A stretch of 64,000 nt of DNA from positions 2,356,001 through 2,420,000 of the forward strand of contig OZ252011.1 of assembly GCA_965247355.1 (NCBI GenBank), in the 5' to 3' direction. This document shows, one piece after another, positions 16,236 through 25,391 of the stretch; within the stretch, counting starts at the first letter, position 1; the number at the start of each line of letters is the position of its first letter. The notes beneath the pieces are model-generated. The model did no database searches. It was not told the DNA's origin and saw only the letters and a list, made by a program, of their open reading frames with translations. A program made the position numbers and the translations under genes. The DNA comes from RHLJ01 sp965247355 (GTDB taxonomy: Bacteria > Bacteroidota > Rhodothermia > Balneolales > Balneolaceae).

Positions 16236-19199
16236 ATGTCTGATTATATACTAGGTTACAACGAAAATAACGGGCTTGTTTTTTGCCATAGGCCAGAAAC
16301 TGCTATTAATAATGCAGAAAAACTGTACATCTCAGAAGTTTCAAAGCTAGGTGCATATGCTGTGCTATTTCGTCGGTTTTATCAAGATGGAAATGAAACT
16401 ATACCCTACAAGTCTGAACCTGCTGTATGTATATTTAAGGAAGAACAAATAGCATTTAATAGCCCATCACATTTATCTCTCCATGCGGCGCTTTGGAGTT
16501 CCGGAAAAAATGAAATTTATATAATACTAAGTCAAACCAAAGTTGACATAATTAACTCAAGAAAACCTGCCACACCAAAAAATGGCAGACTAAGTATTGA
16601 TGAAAGCCTCATTCTAGCATCAAATGCCATACAAAATATTGAAGCAGCAAAATTTTCTGCTGAGGTTTTCGAAAGCGGCACATTTTGGGAACAATCGGAT
16701 TTTTCAAATTTGTTGAATGAAAAAAATAGTCCGCATATCCACCTTCTCAATTATTTAATGGCTGTTAGAAAGAAACTACAAGACCCCAAGCAAGGATTAT
16801 CATTAAATGTTGCTACAATTGACAAACTACTTGTAGTCTCTATTTTGGTGAAATTTTTAGAAGAGATAAAAGACGATGATGAACATAATCATACTCTACG
16901 AGCTATATATAAAAAGCTTAATGTCGACTCTTTTGTCTCAGCTGTATATGAAGGTCTAATCATAGAAGTTTTCGAAGAATTATCTAATGAGTTTAATGGC
17001 AGAATTTTTGACACGTTTGATAGTGTTGAAAAGGTTGCTATCCAAAATTCATCACTTGTCCTTTTAGCTCAATTTCTACAAGCAAAAATTGATATTGATA
17101 CTCAGCAATTGTTTCTGTGGGACCAATATAGTTTCAAGCATCTTCCTGCTGAAGTAATAAGTGCTATTTACGAAAACTTTATCCAGGCTGAAGCACAAAG
17201 AACAAAAGGAGAAAAAGAAAAAGGAGTAGTTTATACTCCTATTCATCTAGTAAATTTTTTGGTTGATGAAGCTATGCCTTTAGAAAAGGCTGAAGAGCTT
17301 TTTAGGGATGAGGTTTTTACAGTACTAGACCCTACATGTGGATCTGGGGTTTTTATTGTAGCTGCCTATAAAAGGCTATTGCAATGGTGGGCTATTAATA
17401 ATTCTAGGAACGGAAAAATTGAATACCCAGATAGCGAGACTTCCCAAAAAATTTTGCAGAAAAACATATATGGTATAGATGTAAAAGAAACAGCAATTCT
17501 GGTAAGTATTTTCGGTTTAACAACAGCTTTATTAGACAAGCTTCAACCAAAAGAGATATGGAGTAATTTAAAGCTTAAAGATCTAACCAAAAAGAATGTA
17601 ATTAAAGACAATTTTTTTGAATGGGGTAGTAAAAGACAAGATTCTGAAGATAGGTTTGACCTTATAATTGGTAACCCGCCGTTTAACCCAGAATCAAATG
17701 TCGATAAAAAAGATGTGTTAAAAGAGGAACTTATTGAAAGAATAAATTTCAACCAATCTAAGATTCCTAGAAATAATTTTGCACTCCATTTTTTTGAAGG
17801 TTCACTAACATTCAGTAAAAAAACTTGTATGATTTTACCCGCAAGTATTTTGTTATATGACTCTTCAAATACGGCATTTGAATATAGAAAGAACCTCATT
17901 ACTAATTTTGAAGTATGTGATATTTACGATTTCACACATTTGAGGAGAGACTTATTTCATGGGACTGCAGATACACCCGTGATTGCTATTGTGGTCAATA
18001 ATAGCCCTAATATTGAACGCAATATTAATCATACAGTTATTAAACGAACAATTTCGTCAGAAAATAAAATCCAGTTTGAAATAGACTACTATGATCAGCA
18101 TCGAGTACCCTACAAATGGGCTGTTGACCCAAAAAAGCAATTTATTTGGAAGACAAACTTGTTAGGAGGTGGTAGGTTATTCCATCTTATATATAGGTTA
18201 AAAGCTTTACCAACTTTAAAAGAATTCATTCAAGATCGTAAAGGTTGGCTCGAAGCTAGAGGATTTGAAGGAAAAGGTGGTAACGAGATTAGAAACTGTG
18301 ATATAATTTCTTCAATTGATTCTAATTACCAACCTTTTATAGAATCCGAGAAATCCATTACAGCAAAAAAAATAAAGGATTTGTTTCTTTATGAGCCTCC
18401 TTTTTTAATAATAGATCAAATATTGGGAAGTAATTCTCTATTGGCTTCTTTTATTCCAAGTGCGAATTCATTTTCTAATAAGAGTCGTATTTATTTTAGT
18501 AGAGATTTCATTGGAATAAGCGCTCCAAAAAACGATGAGGAAGCATTAAAGAGATTATTTGAAAGTATAACTCAAAACTGCGAGTCAGAAAACCTTAACT
18601 ACCAGTTATTCATAATATCAATTAGTAGCAGTAGCTTAGTTCTTACTGAGACAGACATAAATAAATCTGAGATACTTGATATCCCATTTTCAGATAATAA
18701 TGAAGCTCTAAAACTATCCTCTTCGGAAAAAATAATTCAAAATGATGTATTGAACTACTATCGCCATTTAGGAAAATCAATCTCACGAGGAAGTGCTGGA
18801 CATGTATTAAATAAACCTGCATCTGAAAGACAAATATATTCATTTGCAGAAATATTGTGCTCTGAATTGAATTCAGTATACCATCAAGAAGAAAAGTATT
18901 GGCAAGTAATAAAAACAACATGTACTGAGTCGTTTTCAATATGCCAAATTGGTTTTGGTGAGAAAATTAGCTCTGCAATACCTAGTCCTGTAAGTAAAGC
19001 TAGTGTTGTATCTATTTTTAATAACCTAACAGAAAATCGAGGTGCGTTCTTCAATAGGATCATTAGGTATTATCAACATGTTGATGGTTTGGATTGCATT
19101 TTTCTGATCAAACCAAAAAACTATAGATACTGGTTAAAATCTATTGCACTGAGAGATGCAGATGAGATATTTGGAGATTTACGTAAAGAAGGGTTTTAG
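16236..19199 (+). CDS. N6-adenine DNA methyltransferase (Eco57I-like, R-M methylase)
   Basis: A 987-residue gamma-class-like adenine methylase. Motif I is DPTCGSGVF at residues 365-373 (AdoMet binding), preceded by the KGVVYTPIHLVNFLVDEAM segment usual for N6_Mtase/Eco57I proteins. GIDVKETAILVS is motif II, and catalytic motif IV is NPPF at residues 480-483 (IIGNPPFNPES). About 320 N-terminal residues do not resemble a family I know. The C-terminal 400 residues probably form the target-recognition region. No nuclease motif is evident in this chain, but the next gene, 3 bp downstream, has one, so the two look like a modification-restriction pair. Base composition is visibly more AT-rich than the core genes. 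Confidence 0.85.
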   Translation: MSDYILGYNENNGLVFCHRPETAINNAEKLYISEVSKLGAYAVLFRRFYQDGNETIPYKSEPAVCIFKEEQIAFNSPSHLSLHAALWSSGKNEIYIILSQTKVDIINSRKPATPKNGRLSIDESLILASNAIQNIEAAKFSAEVFESGTFWEQSDFSNLLNEKNSPHIHLLNYLMAVRKKLQDPKQGLSLNVATIDKLLVVSILVKFLEEIKDDDEHNHTLRAIYKKLNVDSFVSAVYEGLIIEVFEELSNEFNGRIFDTFDSVEKVAIQNSSLVLLAQFLQAKIDIDTQQLFLWDQYSFKHLPAEVISAIYENFIQAEAQRTKGEKEKGVVYTPIHLVNFLVDEAMPLEKAEELFRDEVFTVLDPTCGSGVFIVAAYKRLLQWWAINNSRNGKIEYPDSETSQKILQKNIYGIDVKETAILVSIFGLTTALLDKLQPKEIWSNLKLKDLTKKNVIKDNFFEWGSKRQDSEDRFDLIIGNPPFNPESNVDKKDVLKEELIERINFNQSKIPRNNFALHFFEGSLTFSKKTCMILPASILLYDSSNTAFEYRKNLITNFEVCDIYDFTHLRRDLFHGTADTPVIAIVVNNSPNIERNINHTVIKRTISSENKIQFEIDYYDQHRVPYKWAVDPKKQFIWKTNLLGGGRLFHLIYRLKALPTLKEFIQDRKGWLEARGFEGKGGNEIRNCDIISSIDSNYQPFIESEKSITAKKIKDLFLYEPPFLIIDQILGSNSLLASFIPSANSFSNKSRIYFSRDFIGISAPKNDEEALKRLFESITQNCESENLNYQLFIISISSSSLVLTETDINKSEILDIPFSDNNEALKLSSSEKIIQNDVLNYYRHLGKSISRGSAGHVLNKPASERQIYSFAEILCSELNSVYHQEEKYWQVIKTTCTESFSICQIGFGEKISSAIPSPVSKASVVSIFNNLTENRGAFFNRIIRYYQHVDGLDCIFLIKPKNYRYWLKSIALRDADEIFGDLRKEGF

Positions 19200-19202
19200 A
19201 AA

Positions 19203-19820
19203 ATGAATACTACTGGAATAAAATCCTTCCAAAAGTTAGCTCCAAATAATTTGATTACTGTTCTGGTTGAATTTATTGAAGGCGAAATTTCTGGTTTCCC
19301 CTCCTCAGATGAATTTCAAAGAATTTTAGCTACACGCAAAAATGAGAACCTTTATACTATTGCATTTTTACTTTACTTGAGGAGTAAAAGGAATCCACAT
19401 TTTAATTTTATCAATGAACAACCTCAAAAAAGTTCTAATACAGTTGATGTTGGAGTTTATTGGGGCACGAAACTTTTTTATACACTTGAAGCAAAAATCC
19501 TACCTACCCCTATAAATGCGACTAGACATGAACATGAATACGTATATGGTAAAGGTGGAGGAATAGAGAGGTTTAAGAATAGGAATCATGGTATAGATAA
19601 TGATGGAAATATGTTAACAAATAGTGGAATGATCGCATATGTCGAAGCTGAAGATTATACTTATTGGTTTGATTTAATAAACCAATGGATTGATGATGCG
19701 AAATGGGGAAAGGATGAAAAACTTGAAGAAATAAAGCTATCAATATCCGCTAGACTCTGTTCAAAACATGTAACTTCGAACGACTCTATTCAATTAGATC
19801 ACTTTTGGATTAAAGTATGA
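19203..19820 (+). CDS. Putative PD-(D/E)XK restriction endonuclease partner
   Basis: A 205-residue protein I do not recognise as a named family. It has a candidate PD-(D/E)XK core: S-N-T-V-D82-V-G followed 14 residues later by E96-A-K98 at the end of a predicted strand (FYTLEAK). Spacing and surroundings fit the restriction nuclease fold. A later helix-rich part follows a Gly/His/Asn-rich segment (YGKGGGIERFKNRNHG). The ATG follows the methylase stop by three bases, so translation is probably coupled. Function as the cognate nuclease is inference from motif and context. A hairpin that can end transcription follows at 19890. Confidence 0.55.
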   Translation: MNTTGIKSFQKLAPNNLITVLVEFIEGEISGFPSSDEFQRILATRKNENLYTIAFLLYLRSKRNPHFNFINEQPQKSSNTVDVGVYWGTKLFYTLEAKILPTPINATRHEHEYVYGKGGGIERFKNRNHGIDNDGNMLTNSGMIAYVEAEDYTYWFDLINQWIDDAKWGKDEKLEEIKLSISARLCSKHVTSNDSIQLDHFWIKV

Positions 19821-19889
19821 CAAAACTTTAATCCAAAGATTTCAAATACGCAGATTAAACCATTTAAGTGAAATATATTATACAAATTT

Positions 19890-19922
19890 GCCCACTTCGC
19901 CACTGGTAGTGACAAAGTGGGC
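19890..19922. terminator. Hairpin between convergent genes, containing the 13-bp island repeat
   Basis: GCCCACTT at 19890 pairs with AAGTGGGC at 19915, and the loop holds a nested CACT/AGTG stem. The 13-bp word CACTTCGCCACTG (19893-19905) makes up the left arm and part of the loop. It lies between the nuclease gene and the oppositely oriented small membrane protein gene. There is no long T-run. Confidence 0.45.
19893..19905 (+). repeat. 13-bp island repeat, copy 1 (exact)
   Basis: CACTTCGCCACTG, exact copy, between the restriction-modification pair and the small membrane protein genes. Confidence 0.7.
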
Positions 19923-19927
19923 AATTA

Positions 19928-20212
19928 TCAGGATTCTTTTTCAGAATTGCCTTTTCGCATTCTTCTCCAAAACCAAATAATGCCCCAGATAAATGCCACT
20001 GGTAGAACGAACATTATCAGAAAAGCTTCCCAGTAGTAACCAACACCCAGAGCGCCCTCAGAGAATTGTAGCTGGCCGGATGAATTTCTTCCGAGTGTAG
20101 AAACATTGTCATTAGCTACGTTTGAAATAGTAAATATGCCGATTGCTAACCAAATTACAGAAAGCGCTGTAGTGATTTTATGTCTGATGAACATGTTTTT
20201 CTTTGAACTCAT
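19928..20212 (-). CDS. Small two-helix membrane protein, hypothetical
   Basis: A 94-residue protein with two hydrophobic helices (residues about 13-32 and 60-83), a polar loop between them rich in Asn, Ser and Gly, and a basic tail with RRMRKGNSEKES. I do not recognise it. It starts 9 bp after the stop of the secreted protein gene upstream, so the two are likely co-transcribed and may work together at the inner membrane. Confidence 0.55.
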   Translation of the reverse strand: MSSKKNMFIRHKITTALSVIWLAIGIFTISNVANDNVSTLGRNSSGQLQFSEGALGVGYYWEAFLIMFVLPVAFIWGIIWFWRRMRKGNSEKES

Positions 20213-20221
20213 ACTAGTCTC

Positions 20222-20671
20222 CTAAAGTTTTGATGTCATTATTGTTAATACAGTGATCTTACTTGAAGGATTATAGAGGACAATCATGCCCCCTCTATAG
20301 CCCTCTTTAACATCCAACTGAATGAGTGCCCAAACATCACCTTGTTCATCTGTCCAGCCTCCCATAGGATTAGATAAGTACGGACTGTTGGATACTATTT
20401 GATTTACAGCTGTTTTGAAGGATTGCTTACTTACAGACTCATTGAACTTTAGCTTCCAAACAGATCCCATTTTACCAGTAGCTATTATTTCATTATTCCG
20501 GCTTAGTAGTTCTGTATCGAAGTAATCAATAAGATCACAGTAGATTAAAACCCCACTGACAGTATGTTCCGGGATTATATCAACTGGGGTTTGGGCCGGT
20601 GCATTGATTGATATTATCAGGATCACTCCTACAAGTATCGTTAATCGTTGAATTATTTTCATTGGATTCAA
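20222..20671 (-). CDS. Secreted hypothetical protein
   Basis: A 149-residue protein with a signal peptide (basic start, hydrophobic core ILVGVILIISI, cleavage after a NAPAQ-like site). The mature part has no motif known to me; it has a GGWTDEQGDVWALIQLDV segment that suggests a small beta-rich domain. It is first in a two-gene unit with the small membrane protein. It is divergent from the XRE regulator 72 bp away, which might control it. Confidence 0.5.
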   Translation of the reverse strand: MNPMKIIQRLTILVGVILIISINAPAQTPVDIIPEHTVSGVLIYCDLIDYFDTELLSRNNEIIATGKMGSVWKLKFNESVSKQSFKTAVNQIVSNSPYLSNPMGGWTDEQGDVWALIQLDVKEGYRGGMIVLYNPSSKITVLTIMTSKL

Positions 20672-20743
20672 GGTTTAGGTTGGAATTTAAATTGCGCACA
20701 CTTGTGAGCAATTGCAAATTAGTTTTCCCTGCATCTTGTTGTT

Positions 20744-20983
20744 ATGAAGTACGATGCAGAGTTACTGGAAGCGACATCTATTATCCTGAGAAGGTTGAGA
20801 GAGGAGATTGGGTTATCTCAGGAAGAACTAGCTGCTAGCTCAGGGATTACTCGGAGTATGATTGACAAAGTGGAAAGGAGAGAAAGGCTTCCATCTTTGG
20901 ATATATTGATTAAGATCGCTCCATCTTTGAAGAAATCAGCGAGTGAAATTGTTTCTATGATTGAGAAACACTTGAAGAAATAA
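20744..20983 (+). CDS. XRE-family helix-turn-helix regulator
   Basis: A 79-residue DNA-binding protein consisting almost entirely of one HTH_3 domain: LRRLREEIGLSQEELAASSG, then recognition helix ITRSMIDKVERRERLPSL and the closing helix DILIKIAPSL. Such stand-alone XRE proteins control element genes or act as antitoxins. It is transcribed away from the secreted/membrane protein pair, from a 72-bp shared region. Candidate operator words in the island are TGTTCTTATACCAAA at 21032 and 28453; binding is inference. Confidence 0.85.
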   Translation: MKYDAELLEATSIILRRLREEIGLSQEELAASSGITRSMIDKVERRERLPSLDILIKIAPSLKKSASEIVSMIEKHLKK

Positions 20984-21004
20984 AAAGGAGGCCCGGAGGC
21001 CTCC
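20982..21004 (-). terminator. Strong hairpin terminator between xre and the SGNH gene
   Basis: GGAGGCC and GGCCTCC form a 7-bp stem with a CGGA loop directly after the xre stop. On the minus strand it is followed by five T, so it best fits the leftward SGNH/cargo transcript, and it may stop xre too. Confidence 0.65.
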
Positions 21005-21031
21005 CTCAACTAGTCAAGCTTTAAGCTTCAG

Positions 21032-21046
21032 TGTTCTTATACCAAA
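21032..21046 (+). promoter_or_regulatory. TGTTCTTATACCAAA word, copy 1
   Basis: The same 15 bases occur at 28453-28467, where they form one arm of an inverted repeat. This copy is two bases from a copy of the 13-bp island repeat. Possible operator for the XRE protein. Confidence 0.4.
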
Positions 21047-21048
21047 TT

Positions 21049-21061
21049 CAGTGGGGAAGTG
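21049..21061 (-). repeat. 13-bp island repeat, copy 2 (one mismatch)
   Basis: Reverse-strand CACTTCCCCACTG, one change from the exact word. It lies between the xre module and the SGNH/T9SS cargo module. Confidence 0.55.
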
Positions 21062-21074
21062 ATATAGCAATTAT

Positions 21075-22058
21075 TCAGTCTAAATATATTTCTTTCACCA
21101 TTATCTTACTTATGAGATCATGACCTAATTTTGAAAAATGAATACCATCTCCAAATAAGTATAAGTCTTCTGAATCATATCCTGACTTAATAATAGAATC
21201 GTATAAATCGTAAACTGAAATTTTGTGCTTCTCAAGGTATTCAATTAAAATTTTTTGAGGTAAGTTATCACCTTGTTTTCTTAGCTGAACCTCGTACGGA
21301 AGTAAAATAATCTTAAGATTGATTAGATTTTCTTCAAGTATTGTATCTATTTCAGTAAGATTTCTTACCGCTTTCTCAATTTCTTCATTTTCTTCATTTT
21401 CTTCATTTTCTTCAAGATAGAATTTTTTGTCATAGTCGTAATAAACTTTTGGTCTATCAAAGAAAATCTTTTTTAATAAATGAAATGTTTTAATGTTACT
21501 TCTAACAAACCCAAAAAATCTATCTATAATTGATTCACCACCATAACCAATATTTACAGCTTCATTACGACCATAAACATCATTCAGACACCAAACTATT
21601 GAAACCTCAGAAAAAGAAAGTTCAGACTGCTTTGAATTTATTAAATGCTTAATAATATTGAGGTAATCTTGACTTGAGTAACCTATAAGTGAAGGATTAT
21701 AAATCCTTATGTCATTCCTCAACATCATGATTTTGCTAGCAAATGTTGAATCAGATTCTACTCCTATGCCCATTGTAACAGAATCACCTAAAAGAAGCAC
21801 CTTTCTTCCGGATTTATTTACGCTATTATATTTCCAAAAACCATGTGTATCTACTTCTTTAATTACTTCATTACTATAACCATTTGAGTTAGCTTTTAAC
21901 CCAGGAGTATTTCCATATTTATTCTCCTCAATAAAGTCTCTATCAGTTCCTTGTAACTGAATTCTTGGATAGCTAAGTCTTACTATTAGTTCTATTGATA
22001 AAGCAATAAAAATAAATACAATTATATTTATTGAAATGATCCTAAATAATTTTCTCAT
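21075..22058 (-). CDS. SGNH/GDSL hydrolase with N-terminal membrane anchor
   Basis: A 327-residue protein. Residues about 7-27 form one hydrophobic segment (signal anchor). Block I is LLLGDSVTMGIGV with Ser93 as nucleophile; block III-like WCLNDVYGRNE supplies an Asn; and D304-G-I-H307 in block V gives the Asp and His of the triad. Related proteins deacetylate or acetylate envelope sugars, so a role in polysaccharide modification is plausible but unproven. A run of E-E-N triplets at about residues 215-227 comes from a 9-bp tandem repeat. It lies downstream of the secreted glycosidase-like gene in the same direction (66-bp gap). Confidence 0.75.
   Translation of the reverse strand: MRKLFRIISINIIVFIFIALSIELIVRLSYPRIQLQGTDRDFIEENKYGNTPGLKANSNGYSNEVIKEVDTHGFWKYNSVNKSGRKVLLLGDSVTMGIGVESDSTFASKIMMLRNDIRIYNPSLIGYSSQDYLNIIKHLINSKQSELSFSEVSIVWCLNDVYGRNEAVNIGYGGESIIDRFFGFVRSNIKTFHLLKKIFFDRPKVYYDYDKKFYLEENEENEENEEIEKAVRNLTEIDTILEENLINLKIILLPYEVQLRKQGDNLPQKILIEYLEKHKISVYDLYDSIIKSGYDSEDLYLFGDGIHFSKLGHDLISKIMVKEIYLD
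21381..21416. repeat. 9-bp tandem repeat in the SGNH gene
   Basis: Four units of TTCTTCATT (the last ends AAG) encode a Glu-Glu-Asn run. Nine bases keep the frame, so copy-number change would alter length but not expression. Confidence 0.75.
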
Positions 22059-22124
22059 GAATTATGCAACAACTAGAAGATTGAGTTCATACTTGAAAAT
22101 AATAATTTCACATGTATTAACTTG

Positions 22125-25100
22125 CTACTTAATTAGAATCATTCTTTTCGTTACTATCTGAGCACCTGTAATTAACTGATAGAAATATATACCACTGGAT
22201 AAATTCGATCCATTAAATGTAATAGAATATTCTCCTTCGTCTACTACATCATTCACGAGGACTGCTACTTCTCTACCTATCAAGTCAAAAACTCTCAAAC
22301 TAACTTGAGACTGCTTAGGAATAGAATACTGTATATTCGTAGTAGGATTAAAAGGGTTGGGATAATTAGATAATGTTATGTTATTAGTATTATCTAGTTT
22401 CTCATCATATTGATCCACATATGAGGGTTCCTGTGTCGAAGAGTTTGTCATGTAATAATGGAGTTCTTTAATATCACTATCTATTTCCTTGTGTTTTACA
22501 TTCAAATCATTCAACTGTAAGTAATATGTTTCTGCTCGATCATGATAACCAGCATCTGTTGCAATATATGAAGCTAAAATTAGCGCGGATTCCTTTTCAC
22601 TTGCATCTGGATACTTCTCGACTAGTTTGTCAATAAATTTTAAAGCCTTATCATATTTTTTTCTCGAATAGTACACTTTTGCAAGTGCAATTTTTGACAT
22701 AGGCTCTAAAGAGGTGTTATCGAAAATTTTCTCTAGGCCTTCAAGTTTTAAAAGAAAGGTATCCTCTTTAGAAAGTTGAGCAAGCCATGCATACTCAAAT
22801 AAACTTTGGTTTATAACTCCTTCATCTGAACTTGTTCTTAAAAGTTCAGATAATATTCTTTCTGCCTTGGAATAGTTTTGATACAAACGAGCAATTATTG
22901 CTTCTTCTAGTAATATTTGATCTTCACTTAATTCTTGTTCGGATGAAACAGCTTTGTATCCACCAGCACTCGGATCAGGATCTGAGTACAACCAAGGGTA
23001 AACACTAATTGATCCATTAGTAACCGGTGAGTTCGATGAACTATTATAGTGCTTAAAATAATTATACTTAGCTGTATTCGAATAGCTACTTGTACTATAA
23101 ATATGAGCCCAACCAGAACCACTTTGCATCATAATCCTATTTTGACTTGCAAATGAAGAGCTGCTTCCTGCATTCAAATAGGATTGTGAACCAATTTGGA
23201 GTCCATATTTACCTCCAGATATCGTATTCTCTCCCACATAGTTAGAACCACTTATAGCACTTAGTACCGCTGAAGAATAGCCTGTGGCATAAATACCTGA
23301 GTTTGTAAAATCTTTAATGAAGTTATCGTAGATTTTTGGGTTGGAATTATAAGCGTAAATTCCATAGTTGGTCACATCTTCTATTCGGTTGTTATAGATT
23401 GAGATGAAATCCGCATTACTAAGGTTAACTCCTGACTTTGCGCCCGTCAAATCTTGAATAATATTGCCCGAAATATCGAATGAATTGTTTGTTTTTACTT
23501 CTATTGCCGCTCCTCCATATCCATGTACTTTTTCGATCGTACTATTCTTAATATGCCCATCACTTCCTGAGTGAAAAGTTATTCCACTCCAATTATTATG
23601 AGAGGCAGTAAAGGTTACCCCATCTGCTTCTAATTCCCCATATACATTAATTCGCTTACCATTAGCAACTCGTACTTCTGTATTATCCTTAATAATCATT
23701 TTAGTTCCAGAGGGTATAGAAACATTATCATTTACGGATACATATCTATCCCATATAGCTAAACCTGTATTTGTTACTTTATATAATCTTCCCTCTCCAG
23801 GTAATAAGTTCGAAACTGTAAATGAAGTTTCATTATTTGAATAGGATGTGCTAACAGTATTAAAATTCCAATTAGGAGATCCTGTAGTTGAGGTAGTAAA
23901 GACATTATTTGTTAAGTTTCCAGGTAATTTAATAGTTGTAGAAATAGTAGGAAAAGAATCATCATAACCTTTATTAACAACTAATAAATAAAAAGCTTCA
24001 TCCTCAATATTATAAAATTGGCCTACCAAGGTATTATCATGAGTTACACTTTTTACAAAAGGAGATGAACTTATTTTTTCACTATTTGGAATAGTTTCGA
24101 TTGTATTATTTGAACTATTTTTAAAGTCTGTTTTGTGATAAGCTCCTAGATGATTTGAACTCATTATTACTTCACCAATAACATTTGATATATAACTATT
24201 AATATCGCTTATTAAATCATATCGAGTATTAGTTGTACCATTAGAAGCAAGTGCGGTATATGATTGTTGTTTTTCATACTGATAATAAATCAATCCCTTT
24301 GCCCCATAAGCTAATGGAGAAAAGATACTAAACCTCATTGAAGAATTATCAGGGACAAAACCATTTGGAGAGTTTCTCACATACGGATAAGCCCAAAAAT
24401 TCCTATCTCGTATTTTTTCTCTAATAATTCTCAAATTGTAAAAATAATCTGTATCCTTAATGCTTAAGTAGTAGTCGAACCCAGCTAAATCTGGATTTTG
24501 ATCACTACTACCGTCATTTAAATACTCATCCAAATAATCTTCATATTCATTTCTACTATCATTAAATCCATAACCATCATAGTATGGCAACAAATTTATA
24601 TAGCCAAGTTTCGAATTGTGATTATTTTTAATGTATTCGATATAACTTCTTACATATGGTAAATGAGATGAGTTATAATTTGATGGTGAAGGTTCATCTT
24701 TTATGTGGTAACCATATATCGAAGAAGCATTAGCATGTCCACTATAATGAGTAATTAGTGAATTAGCGGTAGTTGAGTTAAATGTGTTTGTCGGGCCGGT
24801 TTCATCCCACCATCGAAGTGGAATGTGACGCCGATCATTAATCATTATTTTTAATCCTACTTCTGCTGCAATCTCGATTGCTCTATCATTATAATCTTCA
24901 TCAAACATATACCCAGAAGTGTACTGATAATCAAATACTTGTTCTGGATAAACTAGTAAATTAAAATTTGCGTCTAATACTTGCTGAAACCGAGCCTCAG
25001 CAATTGCGTCAGATATATATTCAATATCTGGATATTTCCAAGCTCCTATTATAAATTCTTCTTGCTGAAATTGTGAATATAATGGGTTACTTAATCCAAG

Positions 25101-25139
25101 TACTAATAGTGTAAAAAAAAACAGAAATAGCTTTTTCAT
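22125..25139 (-). CDS. T9SS-exported glycoside-hydrolase-like protein with beta-helix and TPR-like regions
   Basis: A 1004-residue secreted protein. Signal peptide 1-22 (LFLFFFTLLVLGLSN..YSQ). Residues about 25-330 look like a TIM-barrel glycosidase, with YGYHIKDEPSP near residue 143-153 as a possible catalytic acid region. Residues about 460-700 form a right-handed parallel beta-helix (repeated IxNNxIxD-type turns such as ISGNIIQDLTG, IYNNRIEDV, IYDNFIKDF). Residues about 730-880 are helical and TPR-like. The last 75 residues are a T9SS type A sorting domain (NYPNPFNPTTNIQYSIP, VFDLIGREVAVLV, SSGIYFYQL). It probably acts on extracellular polysaccharide. Its presence as island cargo is unusual. 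Confidence 0.8.
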   Translation of the reverse strand: MKKLFLFFFTLLVLGLSNPLYSQFQQEEFIIGAWKYPDIEYISDAIAEARFQQVLDANFNLLVYPEQVFDYQYTSGYMFDEDYNDRAIEIAAEVGLKIMINDRRHIPLRWWDETGPTNTFNSTTANSLITHYSGHANASSIYGYHIKDEPSPSNYNSSHLPYVRSYIEYIKNNHNSKLGYINLLPYYDGYGFNDSRNEYEDYLDEYLNDGSSDQNPDLAGFDYYLSIKDTDYFYNLRIIREKIRDRNFWAYPYVRNSPNGFVPDNSSMRFSIFSPLAYGAKGLIYYQYEKQQSYTALASNGTTNTRYDLISDINSYISNVIGEVIMSSNHLGAYHKTDFKNSSNNTIETIPNSEKISSSPFVKSVTHDNTLVGQFYNIEDEAFYLLVVNKGYDDSFPTISTTIKLPGNLTNNVFTTSTTGSPNWNFNTVSTSYSNNETSFTVSNLLPGEGRLYKVTNTGLAIWDRYVSVNDNVSIPSGTKMIIKDNTEVRVANGKRINVYGELEADGVTFTASHNNWSGITFHSGSDGHIKNSTIEKVHGYGGAAIEVKTNNSFDISGNIIQDLTGAKSGVNLSNADFISIYNNRIEDVTNYGIYAYNSNPKIYDNFIKDFTNSGIYATGYSSAVLSAISGSNYVGENTISGGKYGLQIGSQSYLNAGSSSSFASQNRIMMQSGSGWAHIYSTSSYSNTAKYNYFKHYNSSSNSPVTNGSISVYPWLYSDPDPSAGGYKAVSSEQELSEDQILLEEAIIARLYQNYSKAERILSELLRTSSDEGVINQSLFEYAWLAQLSKEDTFLLKLEGLEKIFDNTSLEPMSKIALAKVYYSRKKYDKALKFIDKLVEKYPDASEKESALILASYIATDAGYHDRAETYYLQLNDLNVKHKEIDSDIKELHYYMTNSSTQEPSYVDQYDEKLDNTNNITLSNYPNPFNPTTNIQYSIPKQSQVSLRVFDLIGREVAVLVNDVVDEGEYSITFNGSNLSSGIYFYQLITGAQIVTKRMILIK

Positions 25140-25320
25140 GACAAAAACTAGTTATAAATTTATATTTAATTAATTGTATTTAGTCAATTTAAACTTAAAA
25201 TGAAATTAATTTTTTTAACTAATATCTTAAACTCACTGTGAAATTGCATGAAAAACCTTAGTCTATATTTTTGTTAACCTTGATAACAAGTCATAAATAG
25301 TCATTTAGTTAACCTTTGAC

Positions 25321-25334
25321 TTCCAATATTGGAA
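25321..25334. promoter_or_regulatory. Perfect 14-bp palindrome TTCCAATATTGGAA
   Basis: Perfect dyad in the region between two divergent genes, so it is a good candidate dimer-binding operator. It is directly preceded by TTGAC. Confidence 0.45.
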
Positions 25335-25378
25335 AGACAAAGCTTCAACATGTGTAGATTAGAGAAGCGGTAACTAAT

Positions 25379-25391
25379 CAGTGGCGAAGTG
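25379..25391 (-). repeat. 13-bp island repeat, copy 3 (exact)
   Basis: CAGTGGCGAAGTG on the plus strand, exact reverse complement of CACTTCGCCACTG. It lies between the cargo module and the recombination module. Confidence 0.7.

Noticed and set aside
21381..21416. 9-bp tandem repeat as a phase-variation switch
   Set aside because: The period is a multiple of three, so copy change keeps the frame; it can only vary a Glu/Asn linker.
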